From an uncultured Clostridium sp. (lineage in GTDB: Bacteria > Bacillota > Clostridia > TANB77 > CAG-508), in the NCBI GenBank assembly GCA_947367845.1, contig CANBES010000014.1, positions 1 to 42,374 of the forward strand: a stretch of DNA of 42,374 bases, in the 5' to 3' direction. Made by a program: the position numbers and the translations under genes. Positions within the stretch are counted from its first letter, which is position 1, and each line of letters begins with the position of its first letter. Below, piece by piece: positions 8,940 through 17,472 of this stretch. Below the pieces are notes generated by a model, which saw nothing but the letters and a program-made list of their open reading frames with translations, was not told where the DNA came from and made no database searches.

Positions 8940-9959
8940 TTATTTTGCTTGTTCTGCGTATTTATTGTTTACTATTTTGTCATATGGCGCACTTTGTTGT
9001 AATTCTCCCGCTTGTGTCATTACTTCTTGTAATCTATCAAATGCTTCTTCTTTTAACACTGGTGTTTCGTTCCAAGCATCTATATCCATATAACTTTGCA
9101 CTGCTGTTGCTAATTGTTCTACATCTGTATCTGGGAAAAAGCTTTGTATTGCTTCAGCTATTTCTTTGCTTGAGTGTTCTTTTACCCATTTTTGCCCTTT
9201 ATATATTGCATTTGTAAATTTTTGAATTGTATCTTCATTGTCTGCTATATAGCTTTTTTTAGCAAAATATGCTGTGTATGGAATTTCTCCTGATGCTTCT
9301 CCTACAGATGCTACTACATATCCTTTTCCTTGTTTTTCTGTTTCTGATGCTGTTGGTTCAAATAGTGTTACATAGTCTGCATTTCCACTTGCAAATGCAC
9401 CTGCCATTAAGTCAAATTTTATGCTGTCATCTAGTACTAAATCTGTACCTGGGTTAAGTCCATTTTTTCTTAGTACATATTCAAATGTCATATATGGCAC
9501 TCCGCCTTTTCTTCCTGGTATTATTGTTTTACCTTTTAGATCTTGCCAACTAAAATTATCTGTATCGTTTCTTGCAACTAAGAAAGAACCGTCTTTTTTA
9601 GTCATTTGAGCAAATACTTGGCAATAGTCTTCTTTACCTTCGTTATATACATATATTGAAGCTTCTGGCCCTGCAAATCCTATATCACATTGGTTACTTA
9701 GCACTGCTGTCATAACTGCATCTGCTCCTTGACCTGTTGATAATTCTATGTCTATACCATTTTCTTTAAAAAATCCTTGGTTTATTGCCACATATTGTGG
9801 AGCGTAAAATACTGAACGAGTTACCTCGTTTACTTTTATTAATTTTGCTTCTTCTGTGGTTGTTGTTTCGTTTTTATTTGTTTTTACACTAATTATACCT
9901 ATTACAACTAAAGCAATTACAACAATTGTAATTACACTTATAATTATTTTATTTTTCAA
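8940..9959 (-). CDS. ABC transporter substrate-binding protein, SsuA/NMT1-like
   Basis: The extracytoplasmic binding component of a nitrate/sulfonate/taurine or pyrimidine-precursor type importer (339 residues). An N-terminal hydrophobic segment (residues 4-24) is followed by a Thr/Glu linker and the NMT1/THI5-like fold: VFYAPQYVAINQGFF, then GADAVMTAVLSNQCDIGFAGPE. No lipobox cysteine follows the signal segment, unusual for a Firmicute binding protein, so it may stay anchored by an uncleaved helix. The start is TTG, supported by AAGGAGG at the right spacing. It is the last gene of a three-gene operon (ATPase, permease, binding protein). The substrate cannot be read from the sequence. Confidence 0.85.
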   Translation of the reverse strand: MKNKIIISVITIVVIALVVIGIISVKTNKNETTTTEEAKLIKVNEVTRSVFYAPQYVAINQGFFKENGIDIELSTGQGADAVMTAVLSNQCDIGFAGPEASIYVYNEGKEDYCQVFAQMTKKDGSFLVARNDTDNFSWQDLKGKTIIPGRKGGVPYMTFEYVLRKNGLNPGTDLVLDDSIKFDLMAGAFASGNADYVTLFEPTASETEKQGKGYVVASVGEASGEIPYTAYFAKKSYIADNEDTIQKFTNAIYKGQKWVKEHSSKEIAEAIQSFFPDTDVEQLATAVQSYMDIDAWNETPVLKEEAFDRLQEVMTQAGELQQSAPYDKIVNNKYAEQAK

Positions 9960-10008
9960 AATCTTTCCTCCTTTTATTTTACCAAGCGTTCTATTGGTAA
10001 TTTTGGGT

Positions 10009-10820
10009 TTATTTATATTTTTTTGATTTTAGGATAAATTTTTCAAGTAGTAATACTGCTAAATACATTAGGCCTGCTACAATTCCTAATATAATTACAC
10101 TTGTCATAACTAAGTCTAGTTTGAACACCTGACCTCCATAAACTATTAGATATCCGAAGTCCTGCTTTTGATACTAAGAACTCTCCTGATATTACTCCTA
10201 CTAATGAAAGACCTATATTTACTTTTAATGAATTTATAAATGTTGATAAATTTGCTGGTATAATAATTTTTCTTAAAATTTGAAACTTGGTTGCTTTAAA
10301 TGTTCTTGCCATTTTTATTACTTCTTTATCAGTTTTCAAAAATCCATTTAAATTTTCTAATATTGTTACTATTAATGATATTGCAATTGCCATTACAATT
10401 ATTGCCGGAGTTCCTGCTCCTACCCAAATTATTATAATCGGTCCGCAAAGCTACTTTTGGCAAACTGTTTAATATAACTAAGTATGGTTCTGCAACATCT
10501 GATAAGAAATCTGACCACCATAAAATAATTGCAACTAATATTCCAATTAATGTTCCTAGTAAAAAACCTACTACTGTTTCATAAACTGTAACTCCTATGT
10601 GCATTAGTAAGTCATTTGATTGTAAGTTCATGAATGTTTGTAAAATTCTACTTGGTTGGCTTGTTATAAAACTGTCTATTATTCCTTTATTTGCTGCAAT
10701 TTCCCATATTGCTAAAAATGCTACTAATATTAATATTTGCGTAAATAGTACTAAATATTTTCTACTTCTTTTACCTTTTAAGTATTTTTTTCTTTCTTCT
10801 GAAACAATTAACTTATTCAT
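10009..10820 (-). CDS. ABC transporter permease, SsuC-like, read through two +1 CGG sites
   Basis: The membrane channel of the importer, 269 residues with about six helices once both shifts are applied. Frame 0 breaks after LNSLPKVAL; skipping the C at 10445 continues GPIIIIWVGAGTPAIIVMA, the BPD-transporter loop that contacts the ATPase. It breaks again after SKAGL; skipping the C at 10156 continues GYLIVYGGQVF and ends in a natural TAA at 10009. The length is 3n+2, exactly two extra bases, and there is no other lesion. The start overlaps the end of the ATPase gene by eight bases, with GGAG upstream, so the two are translationally coupled. Confidence 0.88.
10154..10156 (-). other. +1 frameshift site CGG (ABC permease, Gly222)
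   Basis: Minus strand AAA GCA GGA CTT C GGA TAT CTA ATA. Frame 0 gives AGLRISNSLW; dropping the C gives AGLGYLIVYGG and reaches the expected C-terminus. Confidence 0.88.
10443..10445 (-). other. +1 frameshift site CGG (ABC permease, Gly126)
   Basis: Minus strand AAA GTA GCT TTG C GGA CCG ATT ATA. Frame 0 gives VALRTDYNN; dropping the C gives VALGPIIIIW, the conserved cytoplasmic loop of this permease family. Confidence 0.9.
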
Positions 10821-11580
10821 CTACTCCCAACTCCTTCCATAAGGTATTGAAATACTTACTAAATTTGGGATTTTCTCTTGTATTAATTGGTGTTCTGTTT
10901 TCTGTTTCAAAATCAATTTTGCAAATATCTTTTATTGTTCCTGGTCTTTTGCTTAGAACTAATACTCTATCAGACATACTTATTGCTTCTGATATATCGT
11001 GTGTAACAATTAGTGCTGTTATTTTTTCTTTTCTTAGTATTTCGTAAATATCGTTTGTTACCATTATTCTTGTTTGATAGTCTAAGGCTGAAAATGCTTC
11101 ATCTAATAATAGTAGTTTTGGCTTTACTGCAAGTGTTCTGATTAAGGCTACTCTTTGTCTCATTCCTCCTGATAGCTCAGATGGGTATTTGTCTTTGAAT
11201 TCATATAGGTTATATTTTTTTAGTAAATTTTCTACATATGCTCTGCTTTCTTTGTCTTTTTTTCCTTTTACTTCTAATCCAAACATTGTGTTACTTAGGA
11301 TATTTCGCCATTCTAGCAAACAATCTCTTTGCAACATATATCCAATTTTAGAAGAAGGACCATCTACTTTTTCTCCGTCTATGTAGATTTCTCCTGTTGT
11401 CTTGTCTTCTAACCCTGCTATTATTGATAGTAGTGTTGATTTTCCACATCCACTTGGGCCTATGATGCTGACAAATTCACCTTGATTTACTCTAAAATTT
11501 ACTCCATTTAGTGCAATTACTTCGCCTTCTTTGTTTTGGTATTTTTTGCTGATGTTTTTTACTTCTAATACTTTTTCCAT
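10813..11580 (-). CDS. ABC transporter ATP-binding protein, SsuB-like
   Basis: The ATPase of the importer (255 residues). Walker A GPSGCGKSTLL (~38), Q-loop GYMLQRD (~82), signature LSGGMRQRVAL (~135), Walker B LLLLDEAFSALD (~158), and H-loop IVTHDISEA (~190) are all present. The ATG at 11580 follows AAGGAGG and is preferred to the upstream in-frame ATG. It is the first gene of the operon and overlaps the permease gene. The SsuB/TauB/NrtD group transports sulfonates, taurine, nitrate or thiamine precursors; no neighbour decides among these. Confidence 0.9.
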   Translation of the reverse strand: MEKVLEVKNISKKYQNKEGEVIALNGVNFRVNQGEFVSIIGPSGCGKSTLLSIIAGLEDKTTGEIYIDGEKVDGPSSKIGYMLQRDCLLEWRNILSNTMFGLEVKGKKDKESRAYVENLLKKYNLYEFKDKYPSELSGGMRQRVALIRTLAVKPKLLLLDEAFSALDYQTRIMVTNDIYEILRKEKITALIVTHDISEAISMSDRVLVLSKRPGTIKDICKIDFETENRTPINTRENPKFSKYFNTLWKELGVDE

Positions 11581-11689
11581 TGTTTTCCTCCTTGTCATTT
11601 ATCCTACAATATCTTATGTAAAATAAATGAAAGAAGTTCTTTTTTCGCTCTTGATTTTTATATTTAATTCTTTACTACTCTTCTATTTC

Positions 11690-12265
11690 TTAGCTTTCAG
11701 GTTCGTCTGTCTCTATTACATTCAGGTGTATATCAATTTTGTAATTTTCTAATACATTTGTACCTATTGTCTTTTCTCTTTCTTTTTTCTTTGAATTCCA
11801 TGGTTCTTGCCCTGTGTATATGACTATTGGTACTACTCTGGGATAATTTGTTTTCGAATTAAATCTTTTTTCTTTGCTCCATTCATATATGATGTCAATA
11901 CAATAATTTAAAATTTTGTAGTCAATTGTTCTGTCAATAAAATCTAAATGTTCAATCAGAAAAAACGTCTCTGTATTTTTATGCCTGTATATAATTGGCA
12001 ATTCAATATCTTTGTATTTTCGTTCTATGTATTTACTTATATATCTCTCTATGTCACTTTCTTCTATTTTTTCTTTTGATATTAAATATTTGTTAATAAG
12101 CTCTGTTGCTTCGTGCTTATCTTCTAATACCATTTTTATTATTGATTTTTTCTTTGGTTCTTTCCTTATATCATAACTTGCACTCTCTTCTGCAAGCTGA
12201 AAAATTGCATTTAGTCTTAGTTTGTGTATGCAATCAATATAATCTTTGTATGTAAAGACTTTCAA
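11690..12265 (-). pseudogene. Rpn/PD-(D/E)XK transposase-like protein, C-terminally shortened
   Basis: The 191-residue frame begins with an atypical N-terminal region. It then has IIYRHKNTETFFLIEHLDF and YPRVVPIVIYTGQEPWN, motifs of the Rpn (recombination-promoting nuclease, PD-(D/E)XK) family. These proteins are usually close to 300 residues; here the frame ends soon after the IVIYTG motif, and the downstream sequence has several stops in that frame. It is most likely a decaying remnant of a mobile-element nuclease, although a short functional form cannot be excluded. It is unrelated to the flanking transporter operon and has no clear promoter. Confidence 0.55.
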
Positions 12266-12482
12266 CTTTTGCCTCCTTATTTAGTTCTGTTGTTTTGGAT
12301 TTTTGTTTTCGAATTGAATTTCGAATTAAATCTAGATTTGAATCAAAATTTTATTAATAAAACTATTTTCATTAAAACACAAAACGGAAGAAATTTCAAT
12401 ATATTTCTCCCATTTTTTTCAACTTTTCATCGCAAAATTCGACATTTTTCGACATCGATGTCCCTTTGGTAATGTGTTTTTG

Positions 12483-12513
12483 GGTGTTTTTAAGGACTGT
12501 CCTCAAAAACACC
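12483..12513. repeat. Type D palindrome (GGTGTTTTT..AAAAACACC)
   Basis: A near-perfect 31-base palindrome with AGGAC/GTCCT at its centre, directly downstream of the trmL stop codon. The rest of 12266-12516 contains no gene that I can support. The hairpin may end the trmL transcript, but it lacks a trailing U-run. Confidence 0.75.
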
Positions 12514-12516
12514 TAC

Positions 12517-13014
12517 CTATTTGAAGTAACTGCTTATTTCTTCTAAGTCTTCAAAATTCTTTTGTCTTAATATTTCAAATGCTACTATTGCAACTGAGTT
12601 TGATAAATTTAGCGATCTTAATGTTTCTCTCATTGGTATTCTTATTGTTTGCCCTATATATTTTTGTAAGATGTCTTCTGGTAAACCTTTTGTTTCTTTT
12701 CCAAATAGTATAAATACTTCGTCCATTTTGCTGTAGTCTGGTTCTGAGTATACGTGTTTTCCTTTTGTTGTTGCAAAGTACATGTTGTTTTCTTCTACTT
12801 TGTATTTTTCTAGGAATTCTTTGAATGATTTGTGCTCTTCTATTTCTACTTTGTCCCAGTAGTCTAGCCCTGCTCTTCTTATTGCTTTTTCTGATATGTC
12901 AAATCCTAGTGGGTATACTAGGTGTAGTTTTGCTCCTATTGCTGCACATGTTCTTGCTATGTTTCCTGTGTTTTGTGGTATTTCTGGTTCTACCATTACT
13001 ATGTTTATCTTCAT
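12517..13014 (-). CDS. trmL: tRNA (cytidine/uridine-34-2'-O)-methyltransferase
   Basis: A SPOUT-class methyltransferase that 2'-O-methylates the wobble nucleotide of tRNA-Leu. The 165 residues match the minimal TrmL length (no extra RNA-binding domain). Motif 1 is PEIPQNTGNIARTCAA (~10-25), motif 2 is VFILFGKETKGLPEDIL (~100), and motif 3 is IPMRETLRSLNLSNSVAI (~130), which builds the trefoil knot and binds SAM. The ATG has GAAGGG upstream. The preceding gene is a second SpoU enzyme. Confidence 0.92.
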   Translation of the reverse strand: MKINIVMVEPEIPQNTGNIARTCAAIGAKLHLVYPLGFDISEKAIRRAGLDYWDKVEIEEHKSFKEFLEKYKVEENNMYFATTKGKHVYSEPDYSKMDEVFILFGKETKGLPEDILQKYIGQTIRIPMRETLRSLNLSNSVAIVAFEILRQKNFEDLEEISSYFK

Positions 13015-13088
13015 TTTTACCCTTCTTTCATTTTGAGTATTTATTTGTCAATTACCCAATTGTTCCCTTTCTTTTATTAATTGTATTG

Positions 13089-13886
13089 CTAAATTTTGCC
13101 TTTTACTTTCTGCCTTACATATTCGTACAAAATAATCCCTGTTGCAACAGATGCATTCAAGCTTTCTGTTTTCCCAAGCATAGGTATTTTTATCTTCTCA
13201 TCTGCCATTTTTTGAATATGTGGCTCTACACCATTTGCCTCATTCCCAATTATTATTGCCTTTTTCTTATACTTAATATCATATACACTATTTTCTGTTT
13301 GTAGTGAAGATACAACGACTTTAAAGCCATTTTCTTTTACTTCTTTCAATGTTTCAGCTAAATTCTCGCATTCTATTATCTTTATTCTGAAAATTGCTCC
13401 CATCGTTGAGCGCACTACTTTTGGGTTGTACGCATCTGCTGTTCCTTTTGAGACAAGTATTTGTGTTACCCCTATACTATCAACTGTTCTTAGTATTGTT
13501 CCTAGGTTTCCGGGATCTTGTACATCGTCTAGCACTACTATTATTTCTTCTTCATAGTTGATTTTTTTGTCTTCGTTGTTTTTACCTACAACTGCTAGTA
13601 TTCCTTGCGGTGCTTGTACTTCTGATATTAACTTAAATATTTTGTTTGTTACATATGTGCATTCATGTTTTGCTATTTCATACATTAGCTCTTTGTTTAT
13701 GTTTTCTGCTTTTTCGCAGTCTTCACATATTATTATTTGTTTGATGTTTGCTTTTTCTTGTATTGCTTCTCCTACTAATTTTATTCCTTCTATTATATAT
13801 TCGTTGTTTTGGTCTCTATATTTTTTGTCTTTTAGTTTTTTTATGTGTTTTACAAGTTCGTTGTCTTTACTTGATATTATTTGCAT
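13089..13886 (-). CDS. TrmH/SpoU-family RNA 2'-O-methyltransferase
   Basis: 265 residues with an N-terminal substrate-binding domain (residues 1-95; LVKHIKKLKDKKYRDQNNEY) and a C-terminal SpoU SPOUT domain. The latter contains LDDVQDPGNLGTILRTVDS, IIGNEANGVEP and IPMLGKTESLNASVATGI, the three SpoU motifs including the catalytic Asn-Arg region. The architecture is that of RlmB/TsnR-like rRNA methyltransferases in Firmicutes (YsgA type); the exact target nucleotide is not readable. It lies between trmL and mfd, same strand, with short gaps. Confidence 0.85.
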   Translation of the reverse strand: MQIISSKDNELVKHIKKLKDKKYRDQNNEYIIEGIKLVGEAIQEKANIKQIIICEDCEKAENINKELMYEIAKHECTYVTNKIFKLISEVQAPQGILAVVGKNNEDKKINYEEEIIVVLDDVQDPGNLGTILRTVDSIGVTQILVSKGTADAYNPKVVRSTMGAIFRIKIIECENLAETLKEVKENGFKVVVSSLQTENSVYDIKYKKKAIIIGNEANGVEPHIQKMADEKIKIPMLGKTESLNASVATGIILYEYVRQKVKGKI

Positions 13887-13954
13887 TTTATTTCAGCCCT
13901 TTCTTGCTTTTGTGCTTATATTATATTCATTTTTTTATTTATTATCAAGTCTTT

Positions 13955-16900
13955 TTATTTGGCGATGTTTTTTTGCTCCGTCCCCAAAAACATCAAAAAT
14001 TGTGTGACGTCATTTAAAATTTGTCTCTCATTAGAAGAACCAACTTCCAAAGTAATCATAGGCTTTACACCATTAGAAAACTTGATTTTAGTACCATAAT
14101 GCTTAATTAGCTCAACTAAGTCTATTCCAAGCTCTTCGTGGCTAGCAACTGGTGCAAATGTAAATACAACATTCATTTTTTTACTTGCAACCTTCTCTAT
14201 TCTCAATGACTTTGCTAGATATTTTATTCTTGCAATGTCGATTAGATTTTCTAATTCTGCTGGCATATTTCCAAACCTGTCAATTATTTCGTCTATTACA
14301 TTTTGGATGTCTTCTTCATTTTTGCATAATGCAATATTTTGATATATTTCAATTTTTTGGTTTGAGTCACTTATGTATTCGTCTGGAATATAGCTTGTTA
14401 CGTTTAAGTCTATTTGTAAGTCTGCTTCTGGTCTTACTTCTATTCCCTTCATTTCTTTTACTACTTCGTCTAACAAGTTGCAATATGTGTCATATCCAAC
14501 TTGTTCTAAGTGACCTGATTGTATTTCTCCTAGCATACTTCCTGCGCCACGTATTTCTAGGTCTCTCATTGCTATTTTGAACCCTGAACCGAATTCTGTA
14601 AATTCTTTTATGGCTTTTAATCTTTTGTCTGCTACTTCTGATAATAGTTTGTCTTTTTTGTATGTGATATATGCATATGCCTGTCTGTCTGCTCTACCAA
14701 CTCTTCCACGTATTTGATATAATGCTGCTAGTCCCATTCTGTCTGCATTTTCTACTATTATTGTATTTGCATTTGGAATGTCTATTCCTGATTCTAGAAT
14801 TGTTGTACATACTAATACATTTGTGTTTTTGTCAACGAAGTCCTGCATTATTTCTTCTATTTGTTTTCCTGGCATTTGTCCGTGTGCATATACAACGTTT
14901 GCTTCTGGTACTAGTTCTGATATTTGTTCTGCTTTTCCTGCTATCCCTTCTACATTATTAAATAGGTAGAAAACTTGACCGTCTCTTTCTAGTTCTTTTG
15001 TTATTGCTTCTTTTACTACTTCTTCGTCATATTCTAGTACATAAGTTTGAACTGGTTTTCTGTTATATGGTGGTTCATATATTACTGACATATCTCTTAC
15101 TCCTACTATTGACATATGTAGGGTTCTTGGGATAGGTGTTGCTGTCATTGTTAATACGTCTACACTCATTTTTAATTGTTTTATTTTTTCTTTTGCTTTT
15201 ACTCCAAAGCGATGTTCTTCGTCTATTATTAATAGCCCTAAATCTTTGAATTCTACATCTTTACTAAGTATTCTGTGTGTTCCAATTACTATGTCCACTT
15301 CTCCCAATTTTAGTTTTCTTATTACTTCATCTTGATATTTTTTTGTTTTAAATCTGTTTAATATTTCTACTGTTATTGGGTAGTCTTTCATTCTTTCTTT
15401 GAATTCTTTGTATTGTTGTTCTGCCAAAACTGTTGTTGGCGCTAAATATGCTACTTGTTTTCCATCTGTGGCTGCCTTAAAGGCTGCTCTTATTGCAACT
15501 TCTGTTTTACCATATCCAACGTCTCCACAAAGTAGTCTGTCCATTGGTTTTGCGTTTTCCATATCTTTTTTTACTTCTTCTATACATCTTAATTGGTCAT
15601 CTGTTTCTTGATATGGGAATTTGCCTTCAAATTCATTTTGCCATGGCGTGTCTTTGCTAAAGCTATATCCTTGTGCTTTTTCTCTTTTTGCATATAGCTC
15701 GATTAGCTCTTTTGCTACTTCTCGTAAATTTTTCTTTACTTTTGCTTTTGTTGTTTCCCATTCTTTTGAGCCTAGTTTGTTCATTTTAGGTTGAAGGCTG
15801 TCTCCACCAACATATTTTCTAACTGCATCTAGGTCACTGGTTGGGACATATAATATTGCATCATCTCTATATTTTATTTTGATGTAATCTTTTATAGTGT
15901 TATCTGCTTTTATGGTGTTTACCCCTATATAAAGTCCTACACCATATTTTCTATGTACTACGTAATCGCCAACACTTAAGTCTGCATATACAACTTTTTC
16001 CGCTTCTTTGAATGCTGATGATACAAGTCTTTTCTTTCTTTTTTCACTGCTTACTAATTCGTCTGCTTGTATTACAATTTGATTTGTTTCGTAATTTTCA
16101 AATCCTGATGATAACTTTCCTATGGTTATTGTTACTGTACTTTCTTTTGATGTTACAATTATTGTTTTGTCTAGCTTTTCTTCTATTCTGTTTATTATTT
16201 CTCTTTCATCTAGTAACTTTTTTAATTGCTTTGCTTTTTCTTTGTTTTCTAGTAATATATAAACTTTTTTATTCTCGTTAATTGCTTTTTCTAACTCTTC
16301 AAATAAATTTTCAATTTCGCTTTTAAAATAATTTATTTCACGATAATTAAATTTATATTTTGGACCATTTATTTTGCTCTCTGTGTCTTGTTTTTCTATA
16401 TATACTAACTGCTTCTTATCTAAGATTTCTTCTATTTCGTTCATTTCTAGCATATTTGTTATGGCCTCAGGTGTAACTTTTCCTTTTTCTTTTAATGCTA
16501 TTTGTAAATTATGATTGTCTGTTTTTATATTTTTTGCTCTTGTTTTTATTTTATTTATTTCGTCTAAGAATACGCAATATGAAGAGCCTAGGTAATCTAA
16601 TATTGTTGCTTGCTCTTTATAAAAAGCATCAAAATATTTGTCTATTTTACTTATATAATTTCCTGCTTTTATTTGCTCTATGTCTTCTTCATCATCTATT
16701 TTTTTGCATATTTCTTCTATTTTTGTTTCTAGTATATATTCATGTGCTGGATATATTGTCGCTGTTTCCCTTGTGTTTATTGACCTTTGACTTGTTATGT
16801 TAAAATCACGAATTGAGTCTACTTCATCTCCCCAAAATTCAATTCTTACTCCTGTTTTTTCATTGATTGCTACATCAACAATTCCACCTCTTACGCTAAA

Positions 16901-17413
16901 TTGTCCTCTTCCTTCTATAAGGTCACATCTTGTATATCCTAGCTGTACCAGCTTTTGCTTGATTTCTTCTAAATTGTAGATTTCGCCTACTTTGAATTTT
17001 ATTTCATTTTTGTATAGTGATTTTTTTGCTGGCAATTTTTGCATTACTGCTTCTATTGTTGTTACTACTATTAGGTTCTTTTTTGTGTTGATTTCGTTTA
17101 GTGCTTCTATTCTTTGATATTGTATGTCTTTACTTTCTGCTACATAGTCATATGTTACTATTTCTTTTTTAGGAAATAGTACTACTTTTTCTGTGAAGTA
17201 TTTTATGTTTTCATATATTTTTTTTGCTTGTATCTCATTATATGTTAGTATGCATATTGGCTTTTTTCCAAATTCGTTTATTGCTGTACCTATTTGTACC
17301 ATTCCCACGTCATTTAAGCCCGATATTGCTACCGGGCTTTGTTTTTGTTCTATATTTTTTATTAATTCTATGAATTTGGAATTTTTTCCAAGCTCTCCTA
17401 AAATTGTGTTCAT
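13955..17413 (-). CDS. mfd: Transcription-repair coupling factor Mfd
   Basis: Mfd removes RNA polymerase stalled at DNA damage and recruits UvrA. The 1152-residue length is normal. The N-terminal UvrB-like module includes SVRGGIVDVA (~170). The RNA-polymerase-interacting CarD-like domain (SVGDYVVHRKYGVGLY, ~490) precedes the translocase: Walker A LLCGDVGYGKTEVA, Walker B LLIIDEEHRFG, then TRG-type helicase motifs (TATPIPRTLHMS). The C-terminal UvrA-binding domain follows. The last codons (FLGTEQKNIAK) lie inside a type B REP, so the natural C-terminus has been extended or replaced by repeat sequence. It has its own promoter overlapping the end of topB. Confidence 0.96.
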   Translation of the reverse strand: MNTILGELGKNSKFIELIKNIEQKQSPVAISGLNDVGMVQIGTAINEFGKKPICILTYNEIQAKKIYENIKYFTEKVVLFPKKEIVTYDYVAESKDIQYQRIEALNEINTKKNLIVVTTIEAVMQKLPAKKSLYKNEIKFKVGEIYNLEEIKQKLVQLGYTRCDLIEGRGQFSVRGGIVDVAINEKTGVRIEFWGDEVDSIRDFNITSQRSINTRETATIYPAHEYILETKIEEICKKIDDEEDIEQIKAGNYISKIDKYFDAFYKEQATILDYLGSSYCVFLDEINKIKTRAKNIKTDNHNLQIALKEKGKVTPEAITNMLEMNEIEEILDKKQLVYIEKQDTESKINGPKYKFNYREINYFKSEIENLFEELEKAINENKKVYILLENKEKAKQLKKLLDEREIINRIEEKLDKTIIVTSKESTVTITIGKLSSGFENYETNQIVIQADELVSSEKRKKRLVSSAFKEAEKVVYADLSVGDYVVHRKYGVGLYIGVNTIKADNTIKDYIKIKYRDDAILYVPTSDLDAVRKYVGGDSLQPKMNKLGSKEWETTKAKVKKNLREVAKELIELYAKREKAQGYSFSKDTPWQNEFEGKFPYQETDDQLRCIEEVKKDMENAKPMDRLLCGDVGYGKTEVAIRAAFKAATDGKQVAYLAPTTVLAEQQYKEFKERMKDYPITVEILNRFKTKKYQDEVIRKLKLGEVDIVIGTHRILSKDVEFKDLGLLIIDEEHRFGVKAKEKIKQLKMSVDVLTMTATPIPRTLHMSIVGVRDMSVIYEPPYNRKPVQTYVLEYDEEVVKEAITKELERDGQVFYLFNNVEGIAGKAEQISELVPEANVVYAHGQMPGKQIEEIMQDFVDKNTNVLVCTTILESGIDIPNANTIIVENADRMGLAALYQIRGRVGRADRQAYAYITYKKDKLLSEVADKRLKAIKEFTEFGSGFKIAMRDLEIRGAGSMLGEIQSGHLEQVGYDTYCNLLDEVVKEMKGIEVRPEADLQIDLNVTSYIPDEYISDSNQKIEIYQNIALCKNEEDIQNVIDEIIDRFGNMPAELENLIDIARIKYLAKSLRIEKVASKKMNVVFTFAPVASHEELGIDLVELIKHYGTKIKFSNGVKPMITLEVGSSNERQILNDVTQFLMFLGTEQKNIAK
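13964..13994. repeat. Type B REP-like palindrome
   Basis: GATGTTTTT - TTGCTCCGTCCCC - AAAAACATC: 9-bp arms with a GGGGACGG core in the loop (minus strand). It encodes the final residues of Mfd. Confidence 0.85.
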
Positions 17414-17443
17414 TGTCTTCTCCTAAGTTTTTTCATAAATCTT

Positions 17444-17472
17444 ATTATACCACAATTCCTAATATTTTACAA
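17444..17472 (-). promoter_or_regulatory. mfd promoter
   Basis: TTGTAA and TATAAT with a 17-base spacer on the minus strand. It overlaps the last codons of topB, 31 bases before the mfd ATG. Confidence 0.6.
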
